Source: Hyphomicrobium sp. | Lineage (GTDB): Bacteria; Pseudomonadota; Alphaproteobacteria; Rhizobiales; Hyphomicrobiaceae | Direction of reading: 5' to 3' | Length of the DNA stretch: 64,000 bases | Assembly (NCBI GenBank): GCA_016793445.1 | Contig: JAEUME010000016.1 | Location: 1 to 64,000 of the forward strand | Part shown: in pieces, positions 1 through 10,767 of the stretch | Layout of the letters: each line of letters begins with the position of its first letter | Numbering within the stretch: the first letter of the stretch is position 1 | Notes under the pieces: generated by a model | Told to the model about the DNA's origin: nothing | The model's database searches: none | What the model saw: the letters and a program-made list of their open reading frames with translations, nothing else | Made by a program: the position numbers and the translations under genes

Positions 1-1
1 G

Positions 2-1933
2 GAAAAGAAGGGTCCGCGCGTCGGCGCGCCCGAGCAGGCCGTGCAGGGCTTCTTGAAATCCGCAGCCCTTACCAAGCTTGAGGACGCCGAGGTCGTCAAG
101 GACGAGAAGAAGGGCGACTATTATGTCGCCAGGATCGAGAAGCCGGGCCGTGACGCAAAAGAGATCATCGCGGAAACGGTCGTCGAAACGCTGAACAAAT
201 TTCCCTGGCCCAAATCGATGCGATGGGGAGCGGGCACGTTCCAGTGGGTGCGCCCGCTGCAATCCATCCTGTGTCTTCTGGGCGGCAAGGTGGTACCGAT
301 CGAGGCTGCCGGACTGTCTGCGGGCGATGAAACGCGCGGGCACAGGTTCCTTGCCCCCGCCGCCTTCACCGTGAAGAATTTCGCCGACTATGAGGGCAAA
401 CTCGACAAGAACAAGGTTGTGCTTGATCCAGCGCGCCGCGCCGGCCTGATCGCAGAACAGGCCAAGGCGCTTGCCAAGGCGGCAAAACTCGAACTCGTCG
501 GGGATGATGCGCTGTTGGCGGAGAATGCGGGCTTGACCGAATGGCCCGTCGTCCTGATGGGAACCTTCGACGCGGAGTTCCTCGCAGTTCCAGGAGAATG
601 CCTGACGACGTCCATGAAGACGCATCAAAAATGCTTCTCGCTGCGCGACCCCAAGAGCAAACAGCTCGCCAACAGATTCCTGCTGGTTTCCAACCTTGTC
701 GCCGAGGATGGTGGCGCACAGATCATCGCGGGTAACGAGAAGGTCATCCGCGCACGCCTGTCCGACGCGAAGTTTTTCTGGGATCAGGACCTCAAGCGCC
801 CCCTCGACGAAATGGCGAGCCAGCTCTCAGGCATCACCTTCCACGAGAAGCTTGGCAGCCAGAAGGATCGGGTGGAGCGCATCGCGGAGCTCAGCTATCA
901 GATCGCGGGCTCGGTCGATGCCAACCCGGAGGATGCGCGCCGCGCAGCGCAGCTTTGCAAGGCCGATCTCGTCTCCGGAATGGTCGGCGAGTTCCCTGAG
1001 CTCCAAGGTTTGATGGGCCGCTACTATGCGGAGAAGGCGGGCACGAAACCTGAAATCGCGCGCGCCATCGAGCTGCACTACAAGCCCAAGGGCCTGGCCG
1101 ATACGGTCCCGCGCGAGGATCAGGGCGACAGCGTCGCCATTGCGGTGGCGCTCGCCGACAAGCTCGACACGCTGGTGGGCTTCTGGACCATCGGCGAAAA
1201 GCCGACAGGCTCAGGCGATCCCTATCAGCTGCGCCGCGCCGCGTTGGGCGTGATCCGGATTGTAATCGAGAACGATCTGCGCCTGCCTCTTGAAGAAGCG
1301 ATCCAGAAAGCTGAGGCTGAGTATCGGCGCCAAGGGCGGCTACCCACGGTTCAAGCAGAACCGAATGAGGACCTCGATGATCATCTGAGGGGAACTTATC
1401 AAGCTCGCCGGGGCCTGATTGAGTTCTTCGCCGACCGCCTCAAGGTCTTCCTCAAGGATCAGGGCAAGCGCCACGATCTCATCGACGCTGTTTTCTCGTT
1501 GGGTGGCCAGGACGACCTCGCGCTTATCGTCAAGCGCGTGGAAGCCCTGGATGCATTCCTGAAGACCGACGACGGCGCAAACCTGCTTGCAGGCGTGAAG
1601 CGCGCCGCCAATATCCTTGCCATCGAGGAGAAGAAGGACAAGCGCTCTTACGCCGGCACTTACGATCTCGCCCTTCTCAACGAGAAAGAGGAAACCGCGC
1701 TCGCCGCTGCCATTGAAGGCGTCAAGCAGGACACGGTCGCTGCCATCAATGTGGAGAATTTCGCGGGCGCCATGCGGGCGCTCGCCGAGATGCGCCCCGC
1801 CGTTGATGCCTTTTTCGACAAGATCCTGGTCAACTCCGAAGACGCCAAGATCCGCGAGAACCGCCTCAAGATGCTGTCGGAGATCCGCGCCGCCACTCAG
1901 ACGGTTGCGGACTTCTCCAAGATCTCAGGTTAG
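2..1933 (+). CDS. glyS: Glycyl-tRNA synthetase beta subunit (5' partial)
   Basis: Beta chain of the heterotetrameric bacterial glycyl-tRNA synthetase, which charges tRNA-Gly together with GlyQ in the cytoplasm. The frame is open from base 2, so the N-terminus lies outside the window; the visible start KKGPRVGAPEQAVQGFL matches an internal GlyS segment. About 643 residues are present against roughly 690 to 750 usual for the family. The GTG at 41 is internal, not a start. Further support is TSMKTHQKCF, SDAKFFWDQDLKRPL and the GSGDPYQLRRAALGVIRI segment typical of GlyS. The C-terminal part is the anticodon-binding/DALR-like region. The alpha subunit gene is presumably upstream of the window. Identification is firm; only the missing 5' end is uncertain. 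Confidence 0.97.
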   Translation, partial: EKKGPRVGAPEQAVQGFLKSAALTKLEDAEVVKDEKKGDYYVARIEKPGRDAKEIIAETVVETLNKFPWPKSMRWGAGTFQWVRPLQSILCLLGGKVVPIEAAGLSAGDETRGHRFLAPAAFTVKNFADYEGKLDKNKVVLDPARRAGLIAEQAKALAKAAKLELVGDDALLAENAGLTEWPVVLMGTFDAEFLAVPGECLTTSMKTHQKCFSLRDPKSKQLANRFLLVSNLVAEDGGAQIIAGNEKVIRARLSDAKFFWDQDLKRPLDEMASQLSGITFHEKLGSQKDRVERIAELSYQIAGSVDANPEDARRAAQLCKADLVSGMVGEFPELQGLMGRYYAEKAGTKPEIARAIELHYKPKGLADTVPREDQGDSVAIAVALADKLDTLVGFWTIGEKPTGSGDPYQLRRAALGVIRIVIENDLRLPLEEAIQKAEAEYRRQGRLPTVQAEPNEDLDDHLRGTYQARRGLIEFFADRLKVFLKDQGKRHDLIDAVFSLGGQDDLALIVKRVEALDAFLKTDDGANLLAGVKRAANILAIEEKKDKRSYAGTYDLALLNEKEETALAAAIEGVKQDTVAAINVENFAGAMRALAEMRPAVDAFFDKILVNSEDAKIRENRLKMLSEIRAATQTVADFSKISG

Positions 1934-1960
1934 GCGGGCCGTCCCGCCCGGCTTCTTCCT
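1933..1960 (+). terminator. Possible glyS terminator hairpin
   Basis: A GC-rich hairpin (GGCGGG at 1933-1938, CCCGCC at 1943-1948) begins at the last base of the glyS stop codon and is followed by a pyrimidine-rich but T-poor stretch. It is positioned like a terminator between convergent genes, but the poor U-tract makes this weak. Confidence 0.35.
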
Positions 1961-1962
1961 AT

Positions 1963-2304
1963 TCATCTGCGCACTCTGGCAATCTGGTTTGCCGCGCCGT
2001 CCGCGCGCGCGCTCTTCATGTCCGCCAATCGGCCAGCGCCCGCGCTCTTGCTGCCGCCGGCCGGCGCGGCGCTCTTCACAGGTACAAAATTTCCCGGCGC
2101 CGCGGGTGATGACGCACTTGCCTCGAGCACGCTGGCGCTGAGTGCGGGAAGACCGGCTGCGGCAAGCCCTTGCGTGCCTTTTACGACCAGAAATCCCGCC
2201 GCGCCGATGACGGCCGCGTAGAAGCCGCACGCAAGCAGATACCGGGCTGCATCATGGGCACCATCGACCAGAACCAAGATCGACATTCGCGGAACACGAA
2301 CCAT
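1963..2304 (-). CDS. Small hypothetical membrane protein
   Basis: A 113-residue frame 28 bp downstream of the TadG-like gene and on the same strand, so it may be the second gene of that transcript. One hydrophobic segment (about residues 22 to 42, FYAAVIGAAGFLVV) predicts a single membrane anchor; the remainder is Ala/Ser/Pro-rich and probably disordered, with a basic C-terminus. ATGs are available at 2304 and 2286 and neither has a clear ribosome binding site. I recognise no family. The frame could also be an accident of GC-rich sequence; placement and the plausible membrane segment are the only support. Confidence 0.4.
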   Translation of the reverse strand: MVRVPRMSILVLVDGAHDAARYLLACGFYAAVIGAAGFLVVKGTQGLAAAGLPALSASVLEASASSPAAPGNFVPVKSAAPAGGSKSAGAGRLADMKSARADGAANQIARVRR

Positions 2305-2332
2305 ATCGCTTTTGAAATTCCCCGTCTCGACC

Positions 2333-3733
2333 TTAACGCGTCAACCGCAGCGGACTGAAATCCCGGGCAATTTCCTGGAAGGATATGTTCAGTTGATGCT
2401 CGTCGTCGGCATCGAAATACTTGGATGGCCCCGAGGCACACTTTTGAAGAACCGTCCTGGCGCTCTCATCGTCCACCTGAAAGGCCACACTGTAGATAAG
2501 GATGCCCTTGGCTTTGATGTTGGAACAGGCCTCCAGCGTCAGCTCATCGGCCAGCGCCGCATCATTGCCGGTATGAGCCGGATACACGGGCGAAAGCGTA
2601 TTCTTGCCGTCGCTCATCAGAACGAGGAGCTTGCGCACGTTCTGGCCCTGGACACGCTCGTCGTAGCCTTTGGCTTCCGAGTACGGCGCTTCCTTGGACA
2701 ACAGCCGCCAACCCCAGATCAAACCACCAGGAATATAGGTGTCGCCTGTCGCGACCATGGCGTCGATTTGATCATCAAGCGTCGAACGGTCATTCGTCAA
2801 CGGGGCGATCTCGCTTGGGCAAGATGCATTCATGACGCCGGGAACCGGGACATCGTATTGCTCGTCGAGCGTCTCAAGCGGATAATTTCGTGAACCGGCG
2901 CAGCCGCTCCAGGTGTTCGTGGTTGTGGGCGTGTAGCACGTCTCTACCGGCGGCCCGTACTGGTAGTCGCAATCTTGATAGGTGTACGTGTAAGGAACAC
3001 CATCATTGGTTGCCGTGGCGGTCTGCGTCCGGCAATTGGATTGTCCGACGACGGGCGTATCCATGTAGCAGACCTCCGCCTCCGTCTGCGTCGTATCCAA
3101 GGGCACGCTCATCCAGGACTTGTTGCGGTTCGATTGCCCCACGTTGACGTATTGCGCGAACGGCACGATGCCGATCTTGACGTTCTGCGCCGCGCGCTCC
3201 GGCTCGTAGGCGATCTCAATCAGGGACTTCGCGGCCGACTTCAGCGCGGCAAGCTTGGAACCGGCCATTGAGCCGGTATTATCAAGAACCAGCGAGACCT
3301 CAACCGGCTGATCGCCCAATGCGACTTCAGCGCCTACATCCAGAGACATCGACCTGATGCCAAACAGCTTCGAAAAGCTCGTCGGAACCGATAGCGACGC
3401 CCGGGCGACAAGCTTTCCAGGCGAGGGCGTGCTTACGTTCAGCTCGAGATCGCCGCTGTCATGCTTCTGGCGGCGGAGGCCTTGGATGTATTCCGACCCG
3501 GCTTGCTGGGCATCAAATTCCGCTTCAGTGCTCTGCAGTTTCGCGCGGCCCAGATAGAGCAACGTGGAATCAAGATCCTGCTGCAGCGCCGCGTACGCGC
3601 TCAGGCTGCGCGAATAATCGATCGCCAGTCCCGAAGCCATTCCCAGCGCCACGATCGACAGCGCGAAGATGATCGCAACGCCACCCTGTCGATCGGTCAA
3701 GAACACACGTATGGGTGAAGTCCGCATTCGCAT
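2333..3733 (-). CDS. TadG-like pilus-assembly protein with VWA domain
   Basis: A 466-residue envelope protein of the TadE/TadG-like family. Residues about 13 to 60 carry the TadE/G-like N-terminus (RQGGVAIIFALSIVALGMAS, then an amphipathic stretch), a single membrane anchor leaving most of the protein in the periplasm. A von Willebrand factor A domain follows, with the metal-ion-dependent adhesion motif DNTGSM and a later LLVLMSDGKNT strand. A central Tyr/Thr/Cys-rich insertion (CRTQTATATNDG region) has several cysteines that could form disulfides. The C-terminus ends in SPLRLTR, closely matching the SPLHLTQ end of the paralog at 51199-52578. No flp, cpaA or tadA genes are in the window, so a pilus role is not shown here; adhesion or cell-surface organisation is equally possible. 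Confidence 0.82.
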   Translation of the reverse strand: MRMRTSPIRVFLTDRQGGVAIIFALSIVALGMASGLAIDYSRSLSAYAALQQDLDSTLLYLGRAKLQSTEAEFDAQQAGSEYIQGLRRQKHDSGDLELNVSTPSPGKLVARASLSVPTSFSKLFGIRSMSLDVGAEVALGDQPVEVSLVLDNTGSMAGSKLAALKSAAKSLIEIAYEPERAAQNVKIGIVPFAQYVNVGQSNRNKSWMSVPLDTTQTEAEVCYMDTPVVGQSNCRTQTATATNDGVPYTYTYQDCDYQYGPPVETCYTPTTTNTWSGCAGSRNYPLETLDEQYDVPVPGVMNASCPSEIAPLTNDRSTLDDQIDAMVATGDTYIPGGLIWGWRLLSKEAPYSEAKGYDERVQGQNVRKLLVLMSDGKNTLSPVYPAHTGNDAALADELTLEACSNIKAKGILIYSVAFQVDDESARTVLQKCASGPSKYFDADDEHQLNISFQEIARDFSPLRLTR

Positions 3734-3851
3734 ACCCGCTGCCTTCGTCTCTTTATCTTGGGCGAATTATAGGCAGTGCCGATAAATTAATTGCGCATTC
3801 GATCAGTCAACAGATCAACAAGATCCGTCTTCAGGGTGAAAATCCTTACCC

Positions 3852-6323
3852 CTAAACGGTGATTGCTCCGTTATGATCGAGATCATCCACGCTCAGACCG
3901 TGGACGTTGTCGAGAACGACCACGTCGACGAAGCCCGAACCGCCGCCCATGTCGACAGAGACCATGAGGCCGGCGCTCGTATCGGTCACGCGGACGACGT
4001 CGGCGAGCGATACGTTATTGGACAAGTGGAGATCGCTGAAGTCGAGCTTATCGCCGGCTCCGAAGTCCGTAACATGGTCAAGACCTGTGCCGACGTCCTC
4101 GGTGTGCCAGACGTAGGTGTTGGCTCCCCGCGCACCGCCGTTGTTGAACCCGGCGCCCGTCATGATGTCCGCACCGCGTCCACCATGAATGATGTCGTCG
4201 CCGCCATCCCCGTAGATGCGATCGTCGCCATCGTCACCAAAGATCACGTCGTTGCCGCCACCGCCGAAGAAGCCGTCGTTACCCGCGCCGCCCCGCATCT
4301 CGTCATTGCCGGCGCCGCCGTTCAGAGAATCCTTGCCCTCGCCGCCGAACATGCGGTCGTTGCCATCCTCGCCGAACAGCTTGTCGTCCCCGTTTCCGCC
4401 GTAAGTCAGATCGTTGCCGCCGGCGCCGTGGAGTTCGTCCTTGCCTTCGCCACCCTGCAGCACGTTGTCGCGCGCGTCGCCGAAGATCACGTCGCCGAAT
4501 GCCGATCCAGTGACGTTGACGGCCCAAGGGAGCTTATCGGGATCCACGTTGGTTCCCGCACCGGTGCCGAGATTGACGTTGATAGCCGCAGTCGCGGCGC
4601 TCGCGTCGAGCGTCCCGATGACGCCAAACTGCACCGTGTGATCCACGCTTGCGCCGTGTCCATCGGAGGCTGTCACGACAAAGCTGTCGGTGCCGGCATA
4701 ATCCTGCGCGGAGAAGGTGAATTTGCCGTCGGCGTCGATATGCACCATGCCATGCGCAGGACCAGACTTAAGCGCGAAGGTGACGTGGTCTCCATCAGCA
4801 TCACTGGCAACGACACGGCCGCTTGTATCGTTGTCATAGTACACGGAGAAGAAGCCGCTCGATGCGGCCGTGTCGATCTGGGGCCCGGTGTTGGTCGACT
4901 CGACCTGAACGGTATGATCGGTAAAGCCTCCATGCCCATCGGAGACGCGCACCATGAAGCTGTCGAAACCGACATAGTCGTCGGCAGTATAAATATAGCT
5001 GCCGCTGCTGTCGGTGAAGATAAGCGTGCCGTGCTCGGGGCCGGTCGCGATCGAGAAGGCATAGTTGTCGCCGTCCGCGTCAACCGCGGCCACCGAGCCG
5101 GATACGGAGTGTCCATGCACCACGCTCAAAGTCTCGCCGGGCGCATTGGCAAACTGGGGAGCTTCGTTCGTCAGACCCACTGTGACCTTGTGATCGACGT
5201 AAGCGCCGCGGCTATCCTGGACGCGGATCGTGAAGCTGTCGGAACCGACGTAGTCACCAGCTTGATAGACATATTGGCCGGTCGCCGCGTCGAGGCTCAC
5301 AGCCCCGTGGGCTGCATTTGACACAATGCCGTATGTGAGATGGTCGCCGTTTGGATCTGAAGCCACGACTGCGCCGCTGACAGTGTGGTTGTGGGCAACC
5401 GAGAGAGAGCTGTCGGACGCGGGGTCAATGACCGGAGGTCTGTTGAAGAGCGAATCCAGCGTCGTCTCGACGCCATCGAGGATAACCTTGATGCTCTCCG
5501 TGCCAGTAACTTTCAGATCGCCCATCGCATGGAACTGAAACGGCAGAACCCAGGATAGAGCACTGGAGGTGTAGGAGCTGAAGCTCGCCAGCTCTGCGAT
5601 GACCGAAGACGTAAGCTGGGCGGAGCTCAAGGCAACCTGAAGCGTATCGTGACCCCAGCCGCCGTCAAAGACCTGCGAGCCCTTGGTGCCGACGGTATAC
5701 GAGAGCGTGTCGTTGCCGCATTCCCCGTAAAGCTGGGAGTTCCCGTCTCCAGCGATCAGCGTGTCATTGCCCGCGCCACCATAGATGCGATCGTTGCCGC
5801 CGTTGCCGTTGATGACGTTATCGTATCTGTCACCCGTCAGAACGTCGGTCGATTTCGTGCCGAGGACATTCTCGATTCCCGAGATTGTCGATTTGTCGGA
5901 TGCATAAACGTATCCGGAGGCCAGATTGAGCGTAATGCCCGCGTTCAGTCTCGAGGCGTCAAACCAATCGATGCCGCGTCCGCCATCGATCGTATCGTGG
6001 CCGCTGGACGCAAAGATGCGGTCATTTCCCGATCCGCCGGAGACAGTATCGTTACCGTCCTCGCCATCGAGAATGTCATCGCCGTCGCCGCCGTTCAGCG
6101 TGTCGTTGCCGGCGCCGCCAAGCAACGTGTCATTGCCCGCTCCTCCGTCGACATTATCATTGCCATTGCCAGCGTCGACGTAGTCGTTTCCGTCACCGGC
6201 AGAGACCGTGTCGTTGCCGTTGCCGGAATAGATAAAATCGTCGCCTGCACCCGCCGAGATTTTGTCGTTACCTGAACTTCCAGCGATGACATCGCCGCTA
6301 GAAGTTCCATTGATCGTTGCCAT
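3852..6323 (-). CDS. RTX calcium-binding protein with cadherin-like repeats
   Basis: An 823-residue acidic secreted protein. Residues about 7 to 120 and 165 to 230 are runs of RTX nonapeptides (GGxGxDxLx pattern). Three tandem cadherin-like/VCBS-type beta-sandwich repeats of roughly 95 residues follow (about 295-390, 391-480, 481-570), each with a VSGxVxAxDxDGD opening and a DYxGxDSFxVxxxDxxG closing motif. A second RTX block lies at about 605-725. The last 90 residues (TYVWHTEDVGTGLDHVTDF, then LDFSDLHL) resemble the C-terminal peptidase-M10/RTX domain that carries the type I secretion signal. There is no N-terminal signal peptide, consistent with type I secretion, but no transporter genes are in the window. 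The likely role is a calcium-folded surface or matrix adhesin. No catalytic domain was recognised. Confidence 0.88.
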   Translation of the reverse strand: MATINGTSSGDVIAGSSGNDKISAGAGDDFIYSGNGNDTVSAGDGNDYVDAGNGNDNVDGGAGNDTLLGGAGNDTLNGGDGDDILDGEDGNDTVSGGSGNDRIFASSGHDTIDGGRGIDWFDASRLNAGITLNLASGYVYASDKSTISGIENVLGTKSTDVLTGDRYDNVINGNGGNDRIYGGAGNDTLIAGDGNSQLYGECGNDTLSYTVGTKGSQVFDGGWGHDTLQVALSSAQLTSSVIAELASFSSYTSSALSWVLPFQFHAMGDLKVTGTESIKVILDGVETTLDSLFNRPPVIDPASDSSLSVAHNHTVSGAVVASDPNGDHLTYGIVSNAAHGAVSLDAATGQYVYQAGDYVGSDSFTIRVQDSRGAYVDHKVTVGLTNEAPQFANAPGETLSVVHGHSVSGSVAAVDADGDNYAFSIATGPEHGTLIFTDSSGSYIYTADDYVGFDSFMVRVSDGHGGFTDHTVQVESTNTGPQIDTAASSGFFSVYYDNDTSGRVVASDADGDHVTFALKSGPAHGMVHIDADGKFTFSAQDYAGTDSFVVTASDGHGASVDHTVQFGVIGTLDASAATAAINVNLGTGAGTNVDPDKLPWAVNVTGSAFGDVIFGDARDNVLQGGEGKDELHGAGGNDLTYGGNGDDKLFGEDGNDRMFGGEGKDSLNGGAGNDEMRGGAGNDGFFGGGGNDVIFGDDGDDRIYGDGGDDIIHGGRGADIMTGAGFNNGGARGANTYVWHTEDVGTGLDHVTDFGAGDKLDFSDLHLSNNVSLADVVRVTDTSAGLMVSVDMGGGSGFVDVVVLDNVHGLSVDDLDHNGAITV

Positions 6324-7781
<1,458 letters not shown>

Positions 7782-7802
7782 ACCGGACGCCTGCAAAGCA
7801 CC

Positions 7803-8543
7803 CTAGCGTTTGGCAAGCGCCACGAGCGTGGGCCGCAAATCCTGTGGCCCGGCAAGCGGCGCATCAAACCACAGCCGCGCGACGTCGTCGCGGCGCGCAA
7901 GATCCAGGCCTTCAGGGTCGATGCACGCCAGCCGCCAGCCTTTGCCTTCGGCACCCACTTGCGCCGCGTAGTGCTGGACGGCATCGGCGTGATCGGCATT
8001 CATGTGGGCCACGGCGCCCTGCTCCATGGACCTAAGTGCTGCCAAATCTCTTCCGGTGAGCAGCACATCCTCGCGGGCGAATGCATAGGCTTTGCCGAAT
8101 CCGCCGTTGAGCGAGGCGCGCGCGACCTCGAAGCGCCAGAAAGCGAAATCCGGAAAATCGGCGTAGAGCGCACTCTTGGGATGGCGCATGAGATAGCGGC
8201 TCTTGACGGCATCGCGCGCGACACCCGGCGCTATGATGTGCGCTGAGCCAATCAGCGTGATGCGTGGATGCGCGAGCGGATCGCCCTTGCCCGGTTCGCC
8301 AAGCAGCACAGAGCAGCGTGCATCGGCCTCCAGATTGGTGAAGTGCCCCGACAGCCGGGAGATGAGAAATACAGGCGCGCCGTCCATGTCGCTAGCAACG
8401 TTGATGCGGCTGACGGCGGGGGCGCCGTCCTTCGGCTCGATCGTTCCCAGCGCCCCGAACCGCGCGCTGCGGATGAGCGTTCTGCCAAGCCGGCGGGCCA
8501 CATCGTCGACAGGCTGCAGGATGTCCTTCTTTTTCTCTTCCAT
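7803..8543 (-). CDS. HugZ-like pyridoxamine-5'-phosphate-oxidase-fold protein
   Basis: A 246-residue cytoplasmic protein with an N-terminal split-barrel FMN-binding fold (ARFGALGTIEPKDGAPAVSRI, then SRLSGHFTNLEADARCSVLL) and a C-terminal DUF2470 domain with the MNADHADAVQHY motif. This combination is typical of HugZ-type heme-utilisation proteins and related flavin-binding proteins of unknown substrate. The open frame continues upstream to 8693, but the ATG at 8543 has a good ribosome binding site (GGAAAG, 6 bases upstream) and matches the usual family start. The gene sits convergent to ccrM and downstream of mutY on the same strand. Family assignment is good; heme degradation specifically is not proven because no heme-uptake genes are nearby. 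Confidence 0.85.
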   Translation of the reverse strand: MEEKKKDILQPVDDVARRLGRTLIRSARFGALGTIEPKDGAPAVSRINVASDMDGAPVFLISRLSGHFTNLEADARCSVLLGEPGKGDPLAHPRITLIGSAHIIAPGVARDAVKSRYLMRHPKSALYADFPDFAFWRFEVARASLNGGFGKAYAFAREDVLLTGRDLAALRSMEQGAVAHMNADHADAVQHYAAQVGAEGKGWRLACIDPEGLDLARRDDVARLWFDAPLAGPQDLRPTLVALAKR

Positions 8544-8739
8544 CGTTCTTTCCGTTCGTTCATCGCTTGCACGGGCTTGCGCTGGCAGCGGCTCGCGCGC
8601 GTGCGCCAACCCTGCCGCGCCTCGGGCAAGGACGCAACCGGCGCGCTCAGGACTGGTCAGGCATAACGAAAGATCGGGTTGCCGCCAGAACAATAAAACC
8701 CAGCGGCCTCACGAGGCGGCATAAGGCAACCCCTTGTGC

Positions 8740-9888
8740 TCAACTCTCCTTGAGACCGTGGGCGATGATCTTGCGCATGACGCTCGGCAGCGCCTGGGTG
8801 TGGAGGTCGCGCCGCTTCACCCAGCGGCAGCGGTCTGGTTCGGCCCAGAATGTCAAACCGGTGTCCTCAGGCACGAGCGCCCGCACGACCATCATTTCCA
8901 GCCTGAAGTGCGTAAAGACATGCACCACCATTCCAGGCATCTGCCACCAGTCTGCAGCAAGCGGGGCAGCGCGCAGGGCTTCTTTCACTGGCGGCGGCTC
9001 GTCGCCCCACGGCGTCGAAGGAACCTCGAGCATCCCGCCCAGCAGCCCGGCCTCCGGGCGCTGACGCAACAAAACCGAGCCGTCCTCGCGCAGCACGAGG
9101 AAGGCCAGGCCATGGCGCACCGGCCGTTCTGCCTTGCCGGCCTTGTAGGGCAAAACCTCTTCCAGCCCTTGCGCATGAGCCGCGCAATCCTGTTGCAGGG
9201 GACACATGAGGCATGAGGGCCGCTTGGGCGTGCAGATCTGCGCGCCAAGATCCATCATGCCTTGCGCGAAATCGCCCGCGCGGCGCGCCGGCGTGAGCGA
9301 GGCGGCGAGCCGCTTGATCTCGTGCTTGGAGCCGGGCAACGGCTGTCGCACGGCGAACAGCCGCGAGACTACCCGCTCGACGTTACCGTCGACGGGCGTG
9401 GCCTTTTCGCCGAATGCAATCGCCGCAATGGCGGCCGCCGTGTACGGGCCGATACCCGGCAACGCACGTAACTCTTCCTCTTTCGAAGGGAATTGCCCGC
9501 CGTACTGCGCCGCGACTACGTCGGCACACTTTTTCAAGTTACGGGCGCGCGAGTAATAGCCGAGGCCCGCCCACACCTGCAGCACTTCTTCCAGTGGCGC
9601 GGCGGCAAGATCGCTCACCGTAGGCCAGCGCAGCGTGAAGCGCTCGAAATAGGGAATGACGGCCTTGACGGTCGTCTGCTGGAGCATGATCTCGGACAGC
9701 CAGACGCGGTAGGGATCGGGCTTCTTGCGCCGGCCGTAACGCCAGGGCAGATCGCGCCGCTCCGCATCATACCAGGAGAGCAGCGCGCCCACCGTGTCAG
9801 GACCAGCCGGGCGCAGCGGCAACTGGCGCTGGCGGGCCAACCCGCCGTCCTTGCCCGTCTTCAGCTTCGCACTTGCCTGCAAGCCCAC
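8740..9888 (-). CDS. mutY: A/G-specific adenine DNA glycosylase MutY
   Basis: Base-excision repair enzyme that removes adenine mispaired with 8-oxoguanine. Residues about 45 to 230 form the HhH-GPD glycosylase domain: LSEIMLQQT with the catalytic Glu, the helix-hairpin-helix LPGIGPYTAAAIAAIAFG, and the catalytic Asp in VDGNVERV. A 4Fe-4S cluster motif follows (C-x6-C-x2-C-x5-C, in CTPKRPSCLMCPLQQDC). The C-terminal third is the NUDIX-like 8-oxoG recognition domain, including GLLGGMLEVPSTPW. Length of 382 is normal for alphaproteobacteria. The start is GTG at 9888 preceded by GGGGGC. It is divergent from the DUF721 gene, a frequent arrangement with dsbA and smc in Hyphomicrobiales. Confidence 0.97.
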   Translation of the reverse strand: MGLQASAKLKTGKDGGLARQRQLPLRPAGPDTVGALLSWYDAERRDLPWRYGRRKKPDPYRVWLSEIMLQQTTVKAVIPYFERFTLRWPTVSDLAAAPLEEVLQVWAGLGYYSRARNLKKCADVVAAQYGGQFPSKEEELRALPGIGPYTAAAIAAIAFGEKATPVDGNVERVVSRLFAVRQPLPGSKHEIKRLAASLTPARRAGDFAQGMMDLGAQICTPKRPSCLMCPLQQDCAAHAQGLEEVLPYKAGKAERPVRHGLAFLVLREDGSVLLRQRPEAGLLGGMLEVPSTPWGDEPPPVKEALRAAPLAADWWQMPGMVVHVFTHFRLEMMVVRALVPEDTGLTFWAEPDRCRWVKRRDLHTQALPSVMRKIIAHGLKES

Positions 9889-9990
9889 GGGCTGCCCCCA
9901 TCAATTTTCGGCACGGGACTTCCGAATCGTTCCAGCGATGCTAAGCCAGTTCGCCATGACCACAATGTACGATCATGAGGTCGCGTAGGG

Positions 9991-10596
9991 ATGCTGACAG
10001 GAAATGATCCGCTGGCCAAACGGCCTCTTCCGCCCGACCGGCGCACCAAGGGCGGCAGCTTTGCCCGCGCGGTCGGCAGTTTCGTGCCCAAGGTGGCGGG
10101 TAAGGCGTTCGAAAAATTCGGCTTTCATACCGCCGAGATCATGACGCAATGGCCGCGCATCGCGGGTGCCGAGATCGCCCAGTGGACAACGCCCGAGCGC
10201 ATTCGCTGGCCTCGCATCCCGGCGGGCGTCGGCGGCAGGCTCGCGGACGACGAGGCGCAGGACCGGCCCGGCGGAACCCTGGTTCTGCGCGTTGAGCCCG
10301 CCCGCGCTCTCGACATCGAATACCGCTCGGCTGAGATCATCGAGCGGGTCAACCGCTATTTCGGCTATCGCGCGGTCGAGACGCTGAAGCTTATTCAGGC
10401 GCCGCTTAGCGCGCTGGCCCGCACGGCGGACGCCAGCGCAGGGTTCACCCCCGCCGGGGCGAGCCAGAATTTCCATGCTGGTAGCGCAAAGCCCCGGACT
10501 GCGGGCGAGCCGCCCCCCGAACTTGCCGCACTTGCCGAGGATGGCCTGAAGGCCGCTTTAACCCGCCTTTGGACCTCGGTTTCCGGAAAACCTTGA
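9991..10596 (+). CDS. DUF721/DciA-like protein
   Basis: A 201-residue cytoplasmic protein of the DUF721 family, whose founding members (DciA) act in loading of the replicative helicase DnaB. The N-terminal half has the family pattern: FVPKVAGKAFEKFGFHTAEI, then MTQWPRIAGAEIAQWTTPERI, then LVLRVEPARALDIEY and INRYFGYRAVETLKLIQ-like segments. The C-terminal 70 residues are Ala/Pro-rich, low complexity and probably disordered. It lies between divergent mutY and the dsbA-smc block. A helicase-loader role is inferred from the family only; alphaproteobacterial members differ in architecture from the studied gammaproteobacterial ones. Confidence 0.82.
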   Translation: MLTGNDPLAKRPLPPDRRTKGGSFARAVGSFVPKVAGKAFEKFGFHTAEIMTQWPRIAGAEIAQWTTPERIRWPRIPAGVGGRLADDEAQDRPGGTLVLRVEPARALDIEYRSAEIIERVNRYFGYRAVETLKLIQAPLSALARTADASAGFTPAGASQNFHAGSAKPRTAGEPPPELAALAEDGLKAALTRLWTSVSGKP

Positions 10597-10767
10597 AGCG
10601 GGGCGAACCTTACCTCCCATTCAGTTGCCATTCAGTGGGGAATTGCCTTAATCGGGTGGCCGTTCCGTGCTAGGCGGGCCAGCGCGGCGGCTCAGCTTTC
10701 GACCAGCCCGTACACACATAAGCGCACCAAAGCGCGTCACATGCCTTACCGAAAAGGAGCAGCAAAC

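Noticed and set aside
3873..5321. 482-codon open frame antisense to the RTX gene
   Set aside because: Its regularity only mirrors the RTX and cadherin-like repeats on the other strand.
4140..6270. Short repeated DNA units suggesting a CRISPR-like array
   Set aside because: The repeats are in-frame codons of RTX nonapeptides, variable in sequence, with no constant repeat or spacers.
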